From Prosopocoilus inquinatus (Eukaryota > Arthropoda > Insecta > Coleoptera > Lucanidae), in contig JAYKNF010000014.1 of the NCBI GenBank assembly GCA_036172665.1, forward strand, positions 3,895,001 to 3,959,000: 64,000 bases of DNA, given 5' to 3'. The notes beneath the pieces were generated by a model. The model was not told the origin of the DNA, did not search any database, and worked only from the letters and a program-made list of their open reading frames with translations. A program made the translations under genes and the position numbers. Below are positions 24,256 to 38,200 of the stretch, piece by piece (position 1 is the stretch's first letter; the number at the start of each line of letters is the position of its first letter).

Positions 24256-25745
24256 CTGTGATGTATCTAATAGATCCTTACTTATCTATCATGTTATTTG
24301 ACGTTTCGATGGGCTCCAGTAACTCTGATGTGAGATACGACGTTTTCGGACGCAGCAGAAGCTGGAAATAGTTTTAAACGAAACAACACGCATTAGCGAT
24401 GTTCCTGTGATGTATCTAATCGATCCTTACTTATCTATCATGTTATTTGACGTTTCGATGGGCTCCAGTAACTCTGATGTGAGATTCGACGTTTTCGGAC
24501 GCAGCAGAAGCTGGAAATAGTTTTGAACGAAACAACACGCATTAGCGTTGTTCCTGTGCTGTATCTAATCGATCCTTACTTATCTATCATGTTATTTGAC
24601 ATTTCGATGGACTCCAGTAACTCTGATGTGAGATACGACGTTTTCGGACGCAGCAGCAGCTGGAAATAGTTTTAAACGAAACAACACATATTAGCGTTGT
24701 TCCTGTAATGTATCTAATCGATCCTTACTCATCTATCATGTTATTTGACGTTTGGATGGACTCCAGTAACTAGGATGAGAGATACAAAGATTTCGGACGC
24801 AGCAGAAGCTGGAAATAGTTTTGAACGAAACAACACCTATTAGCGTTGTTCCTGTGATGTATCTAAACGATCCTTCCTTATCTAACATGTTATTTAACGT
24901 TTGGATACACTCCAGTAAGTCTGATGTGAGATACAAAGTTTTTGGACGCAGCAGGAGCTGGAAATAGTTTTAAACGAAACAACACGTATTAGCGTTGTTC
25001 CTGTGATGTATCTAAACGATCCTTACTTATCTAACATGTTATTTGACGTTTGGATGGACTCCAGTGTGTCTGATGTGAGATACAAAGTTTTGGGACGCAG
25101 CAGGAGCTGGAAATAGTTTTAAACGAAACAACACATATTAGCGTTGTTCCTGTAATGTATCTAATCGATCCTTACTCATCTATCATGTTATTTGACGTTT
25201 GGACAGACTCCAGTAACTCTGATGTGAGATACAAAGTTATCGGACGCAGCAGAAGCTGGAAATAGTTTTGAACGAAACAACACGTATTAGCGTTGTTCCT
25301 GTGATGTATCTAAACGATCCTTACTTATCTAACATGTTATTTGACGTTTGGATGGACTCCAGTAACTCTGATGTGAGATACGACGTTTTCGGACGCAGCA
25401 GAAGCTGGAAATAGTTTTAAACGAAATAACACGTATTAGCGTTGTTCCTGTGATGTATCTTATCGATCCTTACTCATCTATCATGTTATTTGACGTTTGG
25501 ATAGACTCCAGTAACTAGGATGAGAGATACAAAGATTTCGGACGCAGCAGAAGCTGGAAATAGTTTTGAACGAAACAACACCTATTAGCGTTGTTCCTGT
25601 GATGTATCTAAACGATCCTTACTTATCTAACATGTTATTTAACGTTTGGATACACTCCAGTAAGTCTGATGTGAGATACAAAGTTTTTGGACGCAGCAGG
25701 AGCTGGAAATAGTTTTAAACGAAACAACACGTATTAGCGTTGTTC
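24256..25745. repeat. 10-monomer tandem duplication, 1490 bp, copy 2
   Basis: Repeats 22766-24255 at +1490 with very few differences, for example gttttaaacg against gtcttaaacg. It ends at 25746, where M (ggcgttacg) begins. The private B variant in both copies shows that the duplication is younger than that mutation. Confidence 0.93.
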
Positions 25746-26937
25746 CTGTGCTGTATCTAATCGATCCTTACTCATCTATCATGTTATTTGGCGTTACGAT
25801 GGACTCCAGTAACTTAGATGTGAGATACGAAGTTATCGGACGCAGCTGAAGCTAGAAATAGTTTTAAACGAAACAACATGCATTAGCGTTGTTCCTGTGA
25901 TGTATCTAATCGATCCTTACTTATCTATCATGTTATTTGACGTTTGGATGGACTCCAGTAACCCTGACTTTAGATACGAAGTTCTCGGACGCAGCCGAAG
26001 CTGGAAATAGTTTTAAACGAAACAACACGTATTAGCGTTGTTCCTGTGATGTATCTAATCGATCCTTACTCATCTATCATGTTATTTGACGTTTGGATGG
26101 ACTCCAGTAACTCTGATGTGAGATACAAAGTTTTTGGACGCAGCAGGAGCTGGAAATAGTTTTAAACGAAACAACACGTATTAGCGTTGTTCCTGTGCTG
26201 TATCTAATCGATCCTTACTTATCTATCATGTTATTTGACGTTTGGGTGGACTCCAGTAACTCTGATGAGAGATACAAAGATTTCGGACGCAGAAGAAGCT
26301 GGAAATACTTTTGAACGATACACCACCTATTAGCGTTGTTCCTGTGATGTATCTAAACGATCCTTACTTATCTAACATGTTATTTGACGTTTAGATGGAC
26401 TCCAGTGTGTCTGATGTGAGATACAAAGTTTTGGGACGCAGCAGGAGCTGGAAATAGTTTTAAACGAAACAACACGTATTAGCGTTGTTCCTGTGATGTA
26501 TCTAATCGATCCTTACTCATCTATCATGTTATTTGACGTTTGGATGGACTCCAGTAACTCTGATGTGAGATACGACGTTTTCGGACGCAGCAGAAGCTGG
26601 AAATAGTTTTAAACGAAACAACACGCATTAGCGATGTTCCTGTGATGTATCTAATCGATCCTTACTTATCTATCATGTTATTTGACGTTTCGATGGGCTC
26701 CAGTAACTCTGATGTGAGATTCGACGTTTTCGGACGCAGCAGAAGCTGGAAATAGTTTTGAACGAAACAACACGCATTAGCGTTGTTCCTGTGCTGTATC
26801 TAATCGATCCTTACTTATCTATCATGTTATTTGACATTTCGATGGACTCCAGTAACTCTGATGTGAGACACGACGTTTTCGGACGCAGCAGCAGCTGGAA
26901 ATAGTTTTAAACGAAACAACACATATTAGCGTTGTTC
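25746..26937. repeat. Segment M-K-H-U-V-A-L-Q
   Basis: Eight monomers. M starts ctg and has gttatcgg. K has ctgactttag and cagccgaagc. U (26193) has gcagaagaagc, acttttgaacg and gatacacc. V (26342) has gacgtttagatgg and agtgtgtctg. M-K-H-U-V is repeated at 31392-32136. Q at 26789 has gagacacgacg. Confidence 0.83.
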
Positions 26938-29156
26938 CTGTAATGTATCTAATCGATCCTTACTCATCTATCATGTTATTTGACGTTTGGATGGACTCCA
27001 GTAACTAGGATGAGAGATACAAAGATTTCGGACGCAGCAGAAGCTGGAAATAGTTTTGAACGAAACAACACCTATTAGCGTTGTTCCTGTGATGTATCTA
27101 AACGATCCTTCCTTATCTAACATGTTATTTAACGTTTGGATACACTCCAGTAAGTCTGATGTGAGATACAAAGTTTTTGGACGCAGCAGGAGCTGGAAAT
27201 AGTTTTAAACGAAACAACACGTATTAGCGTTGTTCCTGTGATGTATCTAAACGATCCTTACTTATCTAACATGTTATTTGACGTTTGGATGGACTCCAGT
27301 GTGTCTGATGTGAGATACAAAGTTTTGGGACGCAGCAGGAGCTGGAAATAGTTTTAAACGAAACAACACATATTAGCGTTGTTCCTGTAATGTATCTAAT
27401 CGATCCTTACTCATCTATCATGTTATTTGACGTTTGGACAGACTCCAGTAACTCTGATGTGAGATACAAAGTTATCGGACGCAGCAGAAGCTGGAAATAG
27501 TTTTGAACGAAACAACACGTATTAGCGTTGTTCCTGTGATGTATCTAAACGATCCTTACTTATCTAACATGTTATTTGACGTTTGGATGGACTCCAGTAA
27601 GTCTGATGTGAGATACAAAGTTTTTGGACGCAACAGGAGCTGGAAATAGTTTTAAACGAAACAACACGTATTAGCGTTGTTCCTGTGCTGTATCTAATCG
27701 ATACTTACTTATCTATCATGTTATTTGACGTTTCGATGGACTCCAGTAACTCTGATGTGAGATACGAAGTTTTCGGACGCAGCAGAAGCTGGAAATAGTT
27801 TTAAACGAAACAACACGTATTAGCGTTGTTCCTGTGATGTATCTAATCGATCCTTACTCATCTATCATGTTATTTGACGTTTGGATGGACTCCAGTAACT
27901 CTGATGTGAGATACAAAGTTTTTGGACGCAGCAGGAGCTGGAAATAGGTTTAAACGAAACAACACGTATTAGCGTTGTTCCTGTGCTGTATCTAATCGAT
28001 CCTTACTTATCTATCATGTTATTTGACGTTTGGATGGACTCCAGTAACTCTGATGTGAGATACGACGTTTTCGGACGCAGCAGAAGCTGGAAATAGTTTT
28101 AAACGAAACAACACGTATTAGCGTTGTTCCTGTGATGTATCTAATCGATCCTTACTCATCTATCATGTTATTTGACGTTTGGATGGACTCCAGTAACTAG
28201 GATGAGAGATACAAAGATTTCGGACGCAGCAGAAGCTGGAAAAAGTTTTGAACGAAACAACACCTATTAGCGTTGTTCCTGTGATGTATCTAAACGATCC
28301 TTACTTATCTAACATGTTATTTAACGTTTGGATACACTCCAGTAAGTCTGATGTGAGATACAAAGTTTTTGGACGCAGCAGGAGCTGGAAAAAGTTTTAA
28401 ACGAAACAACACGTTTTAGCGTTGTCCCTGTGCTGTATCTAATCGATCCTTACTTATCTATCATGTTATTTGACGTTTGGATGGACTCCAGTAACTCTGA
28501 TGTGAGATACGACGTTTTCGGACGCAGCAGGAGCTGGAAATAGTTTTAAACGAAACAACACGTATTAGCGTTGTTCCTGTGATGTATCTAATCGATCATT
28601 ACTTAGCTACTATGTTATTTGACGTTTCGATGGACTCCAGTAACTCTAATGTGAGATATGAAATTTTCAGACGCAGCAGCAGCTGGAAATAGTTTGAAAC
28701 GAAACAACACATATTAGCGTTGTTCCTGTGATGTATCTAATCGATCCTTACTCATCTATCATGTTATTTGACGTTTGGACGGACTCCAGTAACTCTGATG
28801 GGAGATACAAAGTTCTCGGACGCAGTAGAAGCTGGAAATAGTTTTGAACGAAACAACACGTATTAGCGTTGTTCCTGTGATGTATCTAAACGATCCTTAC
28901 TTATCTAACATGTTATTTGACGTTTGGATGGACTCCAGTAAGTCTGATGTGAGATACAAAGTTTTTGGACGCAGCAGGAGCTGGAAATAGTTTTAAACGA
29001 AACAACACGTATTAGCGTTGTTCCTGTGCTGTATCTAATCGATCCTTACTTATCTATTATGTTATTTGACGTTTGGATGGACTCCAGTAACCCTGACGTG
29101 AGATACGAAGTTCTCGGACGCAGCAGAAGCTGGAAATAGTTTTAGAATAGATGTTC
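26938..29156. repeat. 15-monomer HOR, 2219 bp, copy 2
   Basis: Same class order and length as 11011-13229 (offset 15927), including the terminal 133-bp K. Differences: F has gcaacagg (near 27632), two monomers have gaaaaagtttt near 28241 and 28390, and I has atcgatcattac. The 15.9-kb separation holds unrelated HOR types, so this is a dispersed copy rather than a neighbour. Confidence 0.92.
29024..29156. repeat. 133-bp short K monomer, copy 3
   Basis: Identical junction (ttttagaatagatg) to 1044-1176 and 13097-13229. The following monomer differs: at 29157 it is an L/O type with agatacgacg instead of agattcgacg. The flank was therefore exchanged after the copy was made. Confidence 0.9.
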
Positions 29157-30348
29157 CTGTGATGTATCTAATCGATCCTTACTTATCTATCATGTTATTT
29201 GACGTTTCGATGGGCTCCAGTAACTCTGATGTGAGATACGACGTTTTCGGACGCAGCAGAAGCTGGAAATAGTTTTGAACGAAACAACACGCATTAGCGT
29301 TGTTCCTGTGATGTATCTAATCGATCCTTACTTAGCTACTATGTTATTTGACGTTTCGATGGACTCCAGTAACTCTAATGTGAGATACGAAATTTTCGGA
29401 CGCAGCAGAAGCTGGAAATAGTTTTAAACGAAACAACACGCATTAGCGTTGTTCCTGTGATGTATCTAATCGATCCTTACTCATCTATCATGTTATTTGG
29501 CGTTTCGATGAACTCCAGTAACTTAGATGTGAGATACGAAGTTCTCGGAACCAGCTGAAGCTAGAAATAGTTTTAAACGAAACAACACGCATTAGCGTTG
29601 TTCCTGTGCTGTATCTAATCGATCCTTACTTATCTATCATGTTATTTGACATCTCTATGGACTCCAGTAACTCTGATGTGAGATACGACGTTTTCGGACG
29701 CAGCAGCAGCTGGAAATAGTTTTAAACGAAACAACACATATTAGCGTTGTTCCTGTAATGTATCTAATCGATCCTTACTCATCTATCATGTTATTTGACG
29801 TTTGGACAGACTCCAGTAACTCTGATGTGAGATACAAAGTTATCGGACGCAGCAGAAGCTGGAAATAGTTTTGAACGAAACAACACGTATTAGCGTTGTT
29901 CCTGTGATGTATCTAAACGATCCTTACTTATCTAACATGTTATTTGACGTTTGGATGGACTCCAGTAAGTCTGATGTGAGATACAAAGTTTTTGGACGCA
30001 GCAGGAGCTGGAAATAGTTTTAAACGAAACAACACGTATTAGCGTTGTTCCTGTGCTGTATCTAATCGATACTTACTTATCTATCATGTTATTTGACGTT
30101 TCGATGGACTCCAGTAACTCTGATGTGAGATACGAAGTTTTCGGACGCAGCAGAAGCTGGAAATAGTTTTAAACGAAACAACAAGTATTAGCGTTGTTCC
30201 GGTGATGTATCTAATCGATCCGTACTCATCTATCATGTTATTTGACGTTTGGATGGACTCCAGTAACTCTGATGTGAGATACGACGTTTTCGGACGCAGC
30301 AGAAGCTGGAAATAGTTTTAAACGAAACAACACGTATTAGCGTTGTTC
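29157..30348. repeat. Segment L/O-I-M-Q-E-F-G-(H/A)
   Basis: Eight monomers. M at 29455 has tcggaaccagctg. Q at 29604 has gacatctctatgg, which destroys the TTCG of this class. 30200 starts with ccggtg and gatccgtact and ends as A (gacg). M-Q-E-F-G-H is the core of the later 14-monomer unit (46412), so this is an upstream relative of it. Confidence 0.8.
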
Positions 30349-31838
30349 CGGTGATGTATCTAATCGATCCTTACTCATCTATCATGTTATTTGACGTTTG
30401 GATGGACTCCAGTAACTCTGATGTGAGATAAAAAGTTTTTGGACGCAGCAGGAGCTGGAAATAGTTTTAAACGAAACAACACGTATTAGCGTTGTTCCTG
30501 TGCTGTATCTAATCGATCCTTACTTATCTATCATGTTATTTGACGTTTGGATGGACTCCAGTAACTCTGATGTGAGATACGACGTTTTCGGACGCAGCAG
30601 AAGCTGGAAATAGTTTTAAACGAAACAACACGTATTAGCGTTGTTCCTGTGATGTATCTAATCGATCCTTACTCATCTATCATGTTATTTGACGTTTGGG
30701 TGGACTCCAGTGAGTCTGATGTGAGATACAAAGTTTTGGGACGCAGCAGGAGCTGGAAATAGTTTTAAACGAAACAACACGTATTAGCGTTGTTCCTGTG
30801 CTGTATCTAATCGATCCTTACTTATCTATCATGATATTTGACGTTTGGATGGACTCCAGTAACCCTGACGTGAGATACGAAGTTCTCGGACGCAGCAGAA
30901 GCTGGAAATAGTTTTAAACGAAGCAACAGGCATTAGCGTTGTTCCTGTGATGTATCTAATCGATCCTTACTCATCTATCATGTTATTTGACGTTTCGATG
31001 GACTCCAGTAACTCTGATGTGAGATACGACGTTTCCGAACGCAGCAGAAGCTGGAAATAGTATTAAACGAAATAACTCGTATTAGCGTTGTTCCTGTGAT
31101 GTATCTAATCGATCCTTACTCATCTATCATGTTATTTGACGTTTGGATGGACTCCAGTAACTAGGATGAGAGATACAAAGATTTCGGACGCAGCAGAAGC
31201 TGGAAATAGTTTTGAACGAAACAACACCTATTAGCGTTGTTCCTGTGATGTATCTAAACGATCCTTACTTATCTAACATGTTATTTAACGTTTGGATACA
31301 CTCCAGTAAGTCTGATGTGAGATACAAAGTTTTTGGACGCAGCAGGAGCTGGAAATAGTTTTAAACGAAACAACACGTATTAGCGTTGTTCCTGTGCTGT
31401 ATCTAATCGATCCTTACTCATCTATCATGTTATTTGGCGTTACGATGGACTCCAGTAACTTAGATGTGAGATACGAAGTTCTCGGACGCAGCTGAAGCTA
31501 GAAATAGTTTTAAACGAAACAACATGCATTAGCGTTGTTCCTGTGATGTATCTAATCGATCCTTACTTATCTATCATGTTATTTGACGTTTGGATGGACT
31601 CCAGTAACCCTGACTTTAGATACGAAGTTCTCGGACGCAGCCGAAGCTGGAAATAGTTTTAAACGAAACAACACGTATTAACGTTGTTCCTGTGATGTAT
31701 CTAATCGATCCTTACTCATCTATCATGTTATTTGACGTTTGGATGGACTCCAGTAACTCTGATGTGAGATACAAAGTTTTTGGACGCAGCAGGAGCTGGA
31801 AATAGTTTTAAACGAAACAACACGTATTAGCGTTGTTC
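30349..31838. repeat. 10-monomer block H-A-S-K-T-B-C-M-K-H, dispersed copy 1
   Basis: 1490 bp matching 56093-57582 at offset 25744. Both carry the rare 'ccggtgatg' start, K with 'catgatatt', and 'aagcaacaggcatt' before T. They are dispersed copies, 25.7 kb apart, not tandem neighbours. Differences: tccgaacgc in T here against tccggacgc there. Confidence 0.88.
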
Positions 31839-32434
31839 CTGTGCTGTATCTAATCGATCCTTACTTATCTATCATGTTATTTGACGTTTGGGTGGACTCC
31901 AGTAACTCTGATGAGAGATACAAAGATTTCGGACGCAGCAGAAGCTGGAAATACTTTTGAACGATACACCACCTATTAGCGTTGTTCCTGTGATGTATCT
32001 AAACGATCCTTACTTATCTAACATGTTATTTGACGTTTAGATGGACTCCAGTGTGTCTGATGTGAGATACAAAGTTTTGGGACGCAGCAGGAGCTGGAAA
32101 TAGTTTTAAACGAAACAACACGTATTAGCGTTGTTCCTGTGATGTATCTAATCGATCCTTACTCATCTATCATGTTATTTGACGTTTGGGTGGACTCCAG
32201 TAACTCTGATGAGAGATACAAAGATTTCGGACGCAGCAGAAGCTGGAAATACTTTTGAACGATACACCACCTATTAGCGTTGTTCCTGTGATGTATCTAA
32301 ACGATCCTTACTTATCTAACATGTTATTTGACGTTTAGATGGACTCCAGTGTGTCTGATGTGAGATACAAAGTTTTGGGACGCAGCAGGAGCTGGAAATA
32401 GTTTTGAACGAAACAACACCTATTAGCGTTGTTC
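31839..32434. repeat. U-V dimer repeated twice
   Basis: Four monomers in U-V-U-V order (298-bp dimer). U has gggtgg, gatgagag and acttttgaacgatacacc. V has taaacg, gacgtttagatgg, agtgtgtctg and tttggg. The first U begins ctg...acttat, the second gatg...actcat. The same four-monomer set occurs at 53415-54010 and 62033-62628, and with a V/K hybrid at the end at 47306-47901 and 49392-49987. At 26193-26490 there is a single dimer. Confidence 0.9.
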
Positions 32435-34371
32435 CTGTGATGTATCTAAACGATCCTTACTTATCTAACATGTTATTTAACGTTTGGATACACTCCAGTA
32501 AGTCTGATGTGAGATACAAAGTTTTTGGACGCAGCAGAAGCTGGAAATAGTTTTGAACGAAACAACACGTATTAGCGTTGTTCCTGTGATGTATCTAATC
32601 GATCCTTACTCATCTATCATGTTATTTGACGTTTGGATGGACTCCAGTAACTCTGAAGTGAGATACGACGTTTTCGGACGTAGCAGAAGCTGGAAATAGT
32701 TTTAAACGAAACAACACGTATTAGCGTTGTTCCTGTGATGTATCTAATCGATCCTTACTCATCTATAATGTTATTTGACGTTTGGGTGGACTCCAGTAAC
32801 TCTGATGAGAGATACAAAGATTTCGGACGCAGCAGAAGCTGGAAATAGTTTTGAACGATACACCACCTATTAGCGTTGTTCCTGTGATGTATCTAAACGA
32901 TCCTTACTTATCTAACATATTATTTGACGTTTGGATGGACTCCAGTGAGTCTGATGTGAGATACAAAGTTTTGGGACGCAGCAGGAGCTGGAAATAGTTT
33001 TAAACGAAAGAACACGTATTAGCGTTGTTCCTGTGCTGTATCTAATCGATCCTTACTTATCTATCATGTTATTTGACGTTTGGATGGACTCCAGTAAACC
33101 TGACGTGAGATACGAAGTTCTCGGACGCAGCAGAAGCTGGAAATAGTTTTAAACGAAACAACACGCATTAGCGTTGTTCCTGTGATGTATCTAATCGATC
33201 CTTACTCATCTATCATGTTATTTGGCGTTACGATGGACTCCAGTAACTTAGATGTGAGATACGAAGTTCTCGGACGCAGCTGAAGCTAGAAATAGTTTTA
33301 AACGAAACAACATGCATTAGCGTTGTTCCTGTGATGTATCTAATCGATCCTTACTTATCTATCATGTTATTTGACGTTTGGATGGACTCCAGTAACCCTG
33401 ACTTGAGATACGAAGTTCTCGGACGCAGCCGAAGCTGGAAATAGTTTTAAACGAAACAACACGTATTAGCGTTGTTCCTGTGATGTATCTAATCGATCCT
33501 TACTCATCTATCATATTATTTGACTTTTGGATGGACTCCAGTAACTCTGATGTGAGATACAAAGTTTTTGGACGCAGCAGAAGCTGGAAATAGTTTTGAA
33601 CGAAACAACACGTATTAGCGTTGTTCCTGTGATGTATCTAATCGATCCTTACTCATCTATCATGTTATTTGGCGTTTCGATGGACTCCAGTAGCTCTGAT
33701 GTGAGATACGACGTTTTCGGACGCAGCAGCAGCTGGAAATAGTTTTAAACGAAACAACACATATTATCGTTATTCCTGTGATGTATCTAATCGATCCTTA
33801 CTCATCTATCATATTATTTGACGTTTGGACGGACTCCAGTAACTCTGATGTGAGATACAAAGTTTTTGGACGCAGCAGGAGCTGGAAATAGTTTTAAACG
33901 AAACAACACGTATTAGCGTTGTTCCTGTGCTGTATCTAATCGATAATTACTTATCTATCATGTTATTTGACGTTTCGATGGACTCCAGTAACTCTGATGT
34001 GAGATACGAAGTTTTCGGACGCAGCAGAAGCTGGAAATAGTTTTAAACGAAGCAACACGTATTGGCGTTGTTCCTGTGATATATCTAATCGATCCTTACT
34101 TAGCTACTATGTTATTTGACGTTTCGATCGACTCCAGTAACTCTAATGTGAGATACGAAATTTTCGGACGCAGCAGAAGCTGGAAATAGTTTTAAACGAA
34201 ACAACACGCATTGGCGTTGTTCCTGTGATGTATCTAATCGATCCTTACTCATCTATCATGTTATTTGGCGTTTCGATGAACTCCAGTAACTTAGATGTGA
34301 GATACGAAGTTCTCGGACCCAGCTGAAGCTAGAAATAGTTTTAAACGAAACAACACGCATTAGCGTTGTTC
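32435..34371. repeat. Segment C-A-U-V-K-M-K-W-N'-H'-Y-I-M
   Basis: Thirteen monomers. U here is the tctataatg form. V has catattatt and aaacgaaagaac. The two K monomers flank M, and the second has ctgacttgag and cagccgaagc. W has gacttttgg. The 33627 monomer has ggcgtttcg with tagctctg. A-U-V-K-M-K-W recurs at 54607-55649. It ends at the left edge of the 6020-bp duplication. Confidence 0.8.
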
Positions 34372-35116
34372 CTGTGCTGTATCTAATCGATCCTTACTTA
34401 TCTATCATGTTATTTGACATTTCGATGGACTCCAGTAACTCTGATGTGAGATACGACGTTTTCGGACGCAGCAGCAGCTGGAAATAGTTTTAAACGAAAC
34501 AACACATATTAGCGTTGTTCCTGTAATGTATCTAATCGATCCTTACTCATCTATCATGTTATTTGACATTTGGACAGACTCCAGTAACTCTAATGTGAGA
34601 TACAAGGTTATCGGACGCAGCAGAAGCTGGAAATAGTTTTAAACGAAACAACACGCATTAGCGTTGTTCCTGTGATGTATCTAATCGATCCTTACTTAGC
34701 TACTATGTTATTTGACGTTTCGATGGATTCCAGTAACTCTAATGTGAGATACGACGTTTTCGGACGCAGCAGAAGCTGGAAATAGTTTTAAACGAAGCAA
34801 CACGTATTGGCGTTGTTCCTGTGATATATCTAATCGATCCTTACTCATCTGTCATGCTATTTGACGTTTGGATGGACTCCAGTAACTCTGATGTGAGATA
34901 CAAAGTTTTTGGACGCAGCAGAAGCTGGAAATAGTTTTGAACGAAACAACACCTATTAGCGTTGTTCCTGTGATGTATCTAATCGATCCTTACTTAGCTA
35001 CTATGTTATTTGACGTTTCGATGGACTCCAGTAACTCTAACGTGAGATACGAAATTTTCCGACGCAGCAGCAGCTGGAAATAGTTTTAAACGAAACAACA
35101 CATATTAGCGTTGTTC

Positions 35117-35256
35117 CTGTGATATATCTAATCGATCCTTACTCATCTATCATGTTATTTGGCGTTTCGATGGACTCCAGTAGCTCTGATGTGGGATACG
35201 CCGTTTTCGGACGCAGCAGAAGATGGAAATAGTTTTAAACGAAACAACACGCATTC
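35117..35256. repeat. 140-bp monomer, 9-bp deletion (copy 1)
   Basis: A ggcgtttcg/tagctctg monomer starting gatatatc, in which 'acgcatt' runs straight into 'cctgtg': nine bases (agcgttgtt) are missing. This removes most of the right arm of the junction dyad. The monomer also has agaagatgg for agaagctgg. The same deletion is at 41137-41276, 58327-58466 and 59807-59946. Confidence 0.93.
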
Positions 35257-38200
35257 CTGTGATGTATCTAATCGATCCTTACTCATCTATCATGTTATTT
35301 GACGTTTCGATGGACTCCAGTAAGTCTGATGTGAGATACGACGTTTTCGGACGCAGCAGAAGCTGGAAATAGTTTTAAACGAAACAACACGTATTAGCGT
35401 CGTTCCTGTGATGTATTTAATCGATCCTTACTTATCTAACATGTAATTTAAAGTTTGGATGGACTCCAGTAAGTCTGATGTGAGATACAAAGTTTTTGGA
35501 AGCAGCAGGAGCTGGAAATAGTTTTAAACGAAACAACACGTATTAGCGTTGTTCCTGTGCTGTATCTAATCGATCCTTACTTATCTATCATGTTATTTGG
35601 CGTTTCGATGGACTCCAGTAGCTCTGATGTGAGATACGACGTTTTCGGACGCAGCAGAAGCTGGAAATAGTTTTAAACGAAACAACACGCATTAGCGTTG
35701 TTCCTGTGATGTATCTAATCGATCCTTACTTAGCTACTATGTTATTTGACGTTTCGATGGACTCCAGTAACTCTAATGTGAGATACGACGTTTTCGGACG
35801 CAGCAGAAGCTGGAAATAGTTTTAAACGAAACAACACGTATTAGCGTTGTTCCTGTGATGTATATAATCGATCCTTACTCATCTATCATGTTATTTGACG
35901 TTTGGATGGACTCCAGTAACTCTGATGAGAAATACAAAGATTTCGGACGCAGCAGAAGCTGGAAATAGTTTTGAACGAAACACCACCTATTAGCGTTGTT
36001 CCTGTGATGTATCTAAACGATCCTTACTTATCTAACATGTTATTTGACGTTTGGATGGACTCCAGTAAGTCTGATGTGAGATACAAAGTTTTGAGACGCA
36101 GCAGGAGCTGGAAATAGTTTTAAACGAAACAACACGTATTAGCGTTGTTCTTGTGCTGTATCTAATTGATCCTTACTTATCTATCATGTTATTTGACGTT
36201 TGGATGGACTCCAGTAACCCTGACGTGAGATACGAAGTTCTCGGACGCAGCAGAAGCTGGAAATAGTTTTAAACGAAACAACACGCATTAGCGTTGTTCC
36301 TGTGATGTATCTAATCGATCCTTACTCATCTATCATGTTATTTGGTGTTACGATGGACTCCAGTAACTTAGATGTGAGATACGAAGTTCTCGGGCGCAGC
36401 TGAAGCTAGAAATAGTTTTAAACGAAACAACACGCATTAGCGTTGTTCCTGTGATGTATCTAATCGATCCTTACTCATCTATCATGTTATTTGACGTTTG
36501 GACGGACTCCAGTAACTCTGATGGGAGATACAAAGTTCTCGGACGCAGTAGAAGCTGGAAATAGTTTTGAACGAAACAACACGTATTAGCGTTGTTCCTG
36601 TGATGTATCTAAACGATCCTTACTTATCTAACATGTTATTTGACGTTTGGATGTACTCCAGTAACCCTGAAGTGAGATACGAAGTTCTCGGACGCAGCAG
36701 AAGCTGGAAATAGTTTTAAACGAAACAACACGTATTAGCGTTGTTCCTGTGATGTATCTAATCGATCCTTACTCATCTATCATGTTATTTGACGTTTGGA
36801 CGGACTCCAGTAACTCTGATGGGAGATACAAAGTTCTCGGACGCAGTAGAAGCTGGAAATAGTTTTGAACGAAACAACACGTATTAGCGTTGTTCCTGTG
36901 ATGTATCTAAACGATCCTTACTTATCTAACATGTTATTTGACGTTTGGATGGACTCCAGTAAGTCTGATGTGAGATACAAAGTTTTTGGACGCAGCAGGA
37001 GCTGGAAATAGTTTTAAACGAAACAACACGCATTAGCGTTGTTCCTGTGAAGTATCTAATCGATCCTTACTCATCTATCATGTTATTTGGCGTTTCGATG
37101 GACTCCAGTAACTTAGATGTGAGATACGAAGTTTTCGTAAGCAGCAGGAGCTGGAAATAGTTGTAAACGAAACAACACGTTTTAGCGTTGTTCCTGTGCT
37201 GTATCTAATCGATCCTTACTTATCTATCATGTTATTTGACGTTTCGATGGGCTCCAGTAACTCTGATGTGAGATACGAAGTTTTCGGACGCAGCAGGAGC
37301 TGGAAACAGTTGTAAACGAAACAACACGTTTTAGCGTTGTTCCTGTGCTGTATCTAATCGATCCTTACTTAGCTACTATGTTATTTGACGTTTGGATGGA
37401 CTCCAGTAACCCTGACGTGAGATACGAAGTTCTCGGACGCAGCAGAAGCTGGAAATAGTTTTAAACGAAACAACACGCATTAGCGTTGTTCCTGTGAAGT
37501 ATCTAATCGATCCTTACTCATCTATCATGTTATTTGGCGTTTCGATGGACTCCAGTAACTTAGATGTGAGATACGAAGTTTTCGGACGCAGCAGGAGCTG
37601 GAAATAGTTGTAAACGAAACAACACGTTTTAGCGTTGTTCCTGTGCTGTATCTAATCGATCCTTACTTATCTATCATGTTATTTGACGTTTCGATGGGCT
37701 CCAGTAACTCTGATGTGAGATACGACGTTTTCGGACGCAGCAGAAGCTGGAAATAGTTTTAAACGAAACAACACGTTTAAGCGTTGTTCCTGTGCTGTAT
37801 CTAATCGATCCTTACTTATCTATCATGTTATTTGGCGTTTCGATGGACTCCAGTAGCTCTGATGTGAGATACGACGTTTTCGGACGCAGCAGAAGCTGGA
37901 AATAGTTTTAAACGAAACAACACGCATTAGCGTTGTTCCTGTGATGTATCTAATCGATCCTTACTTAGCTACTATGTTATTTGACGTTTCGATGGACTCC
38001 AGTAACTCTAATGTGAGATACGACGTTTTCGGACGCAGCAGAAGCTGGAAATAGTTTTAAACGAAACAACACGTATTAGCGTTGTTCCTGTGATGTATAT
38101 AATCGATCCTTACTCATCTATCATGTTATTTGACGTTTGGATGGACTCCAGTAACTCTGATGAGAAATACAAAGATTTCGGACGCAGCAGAAGCTGGAAA

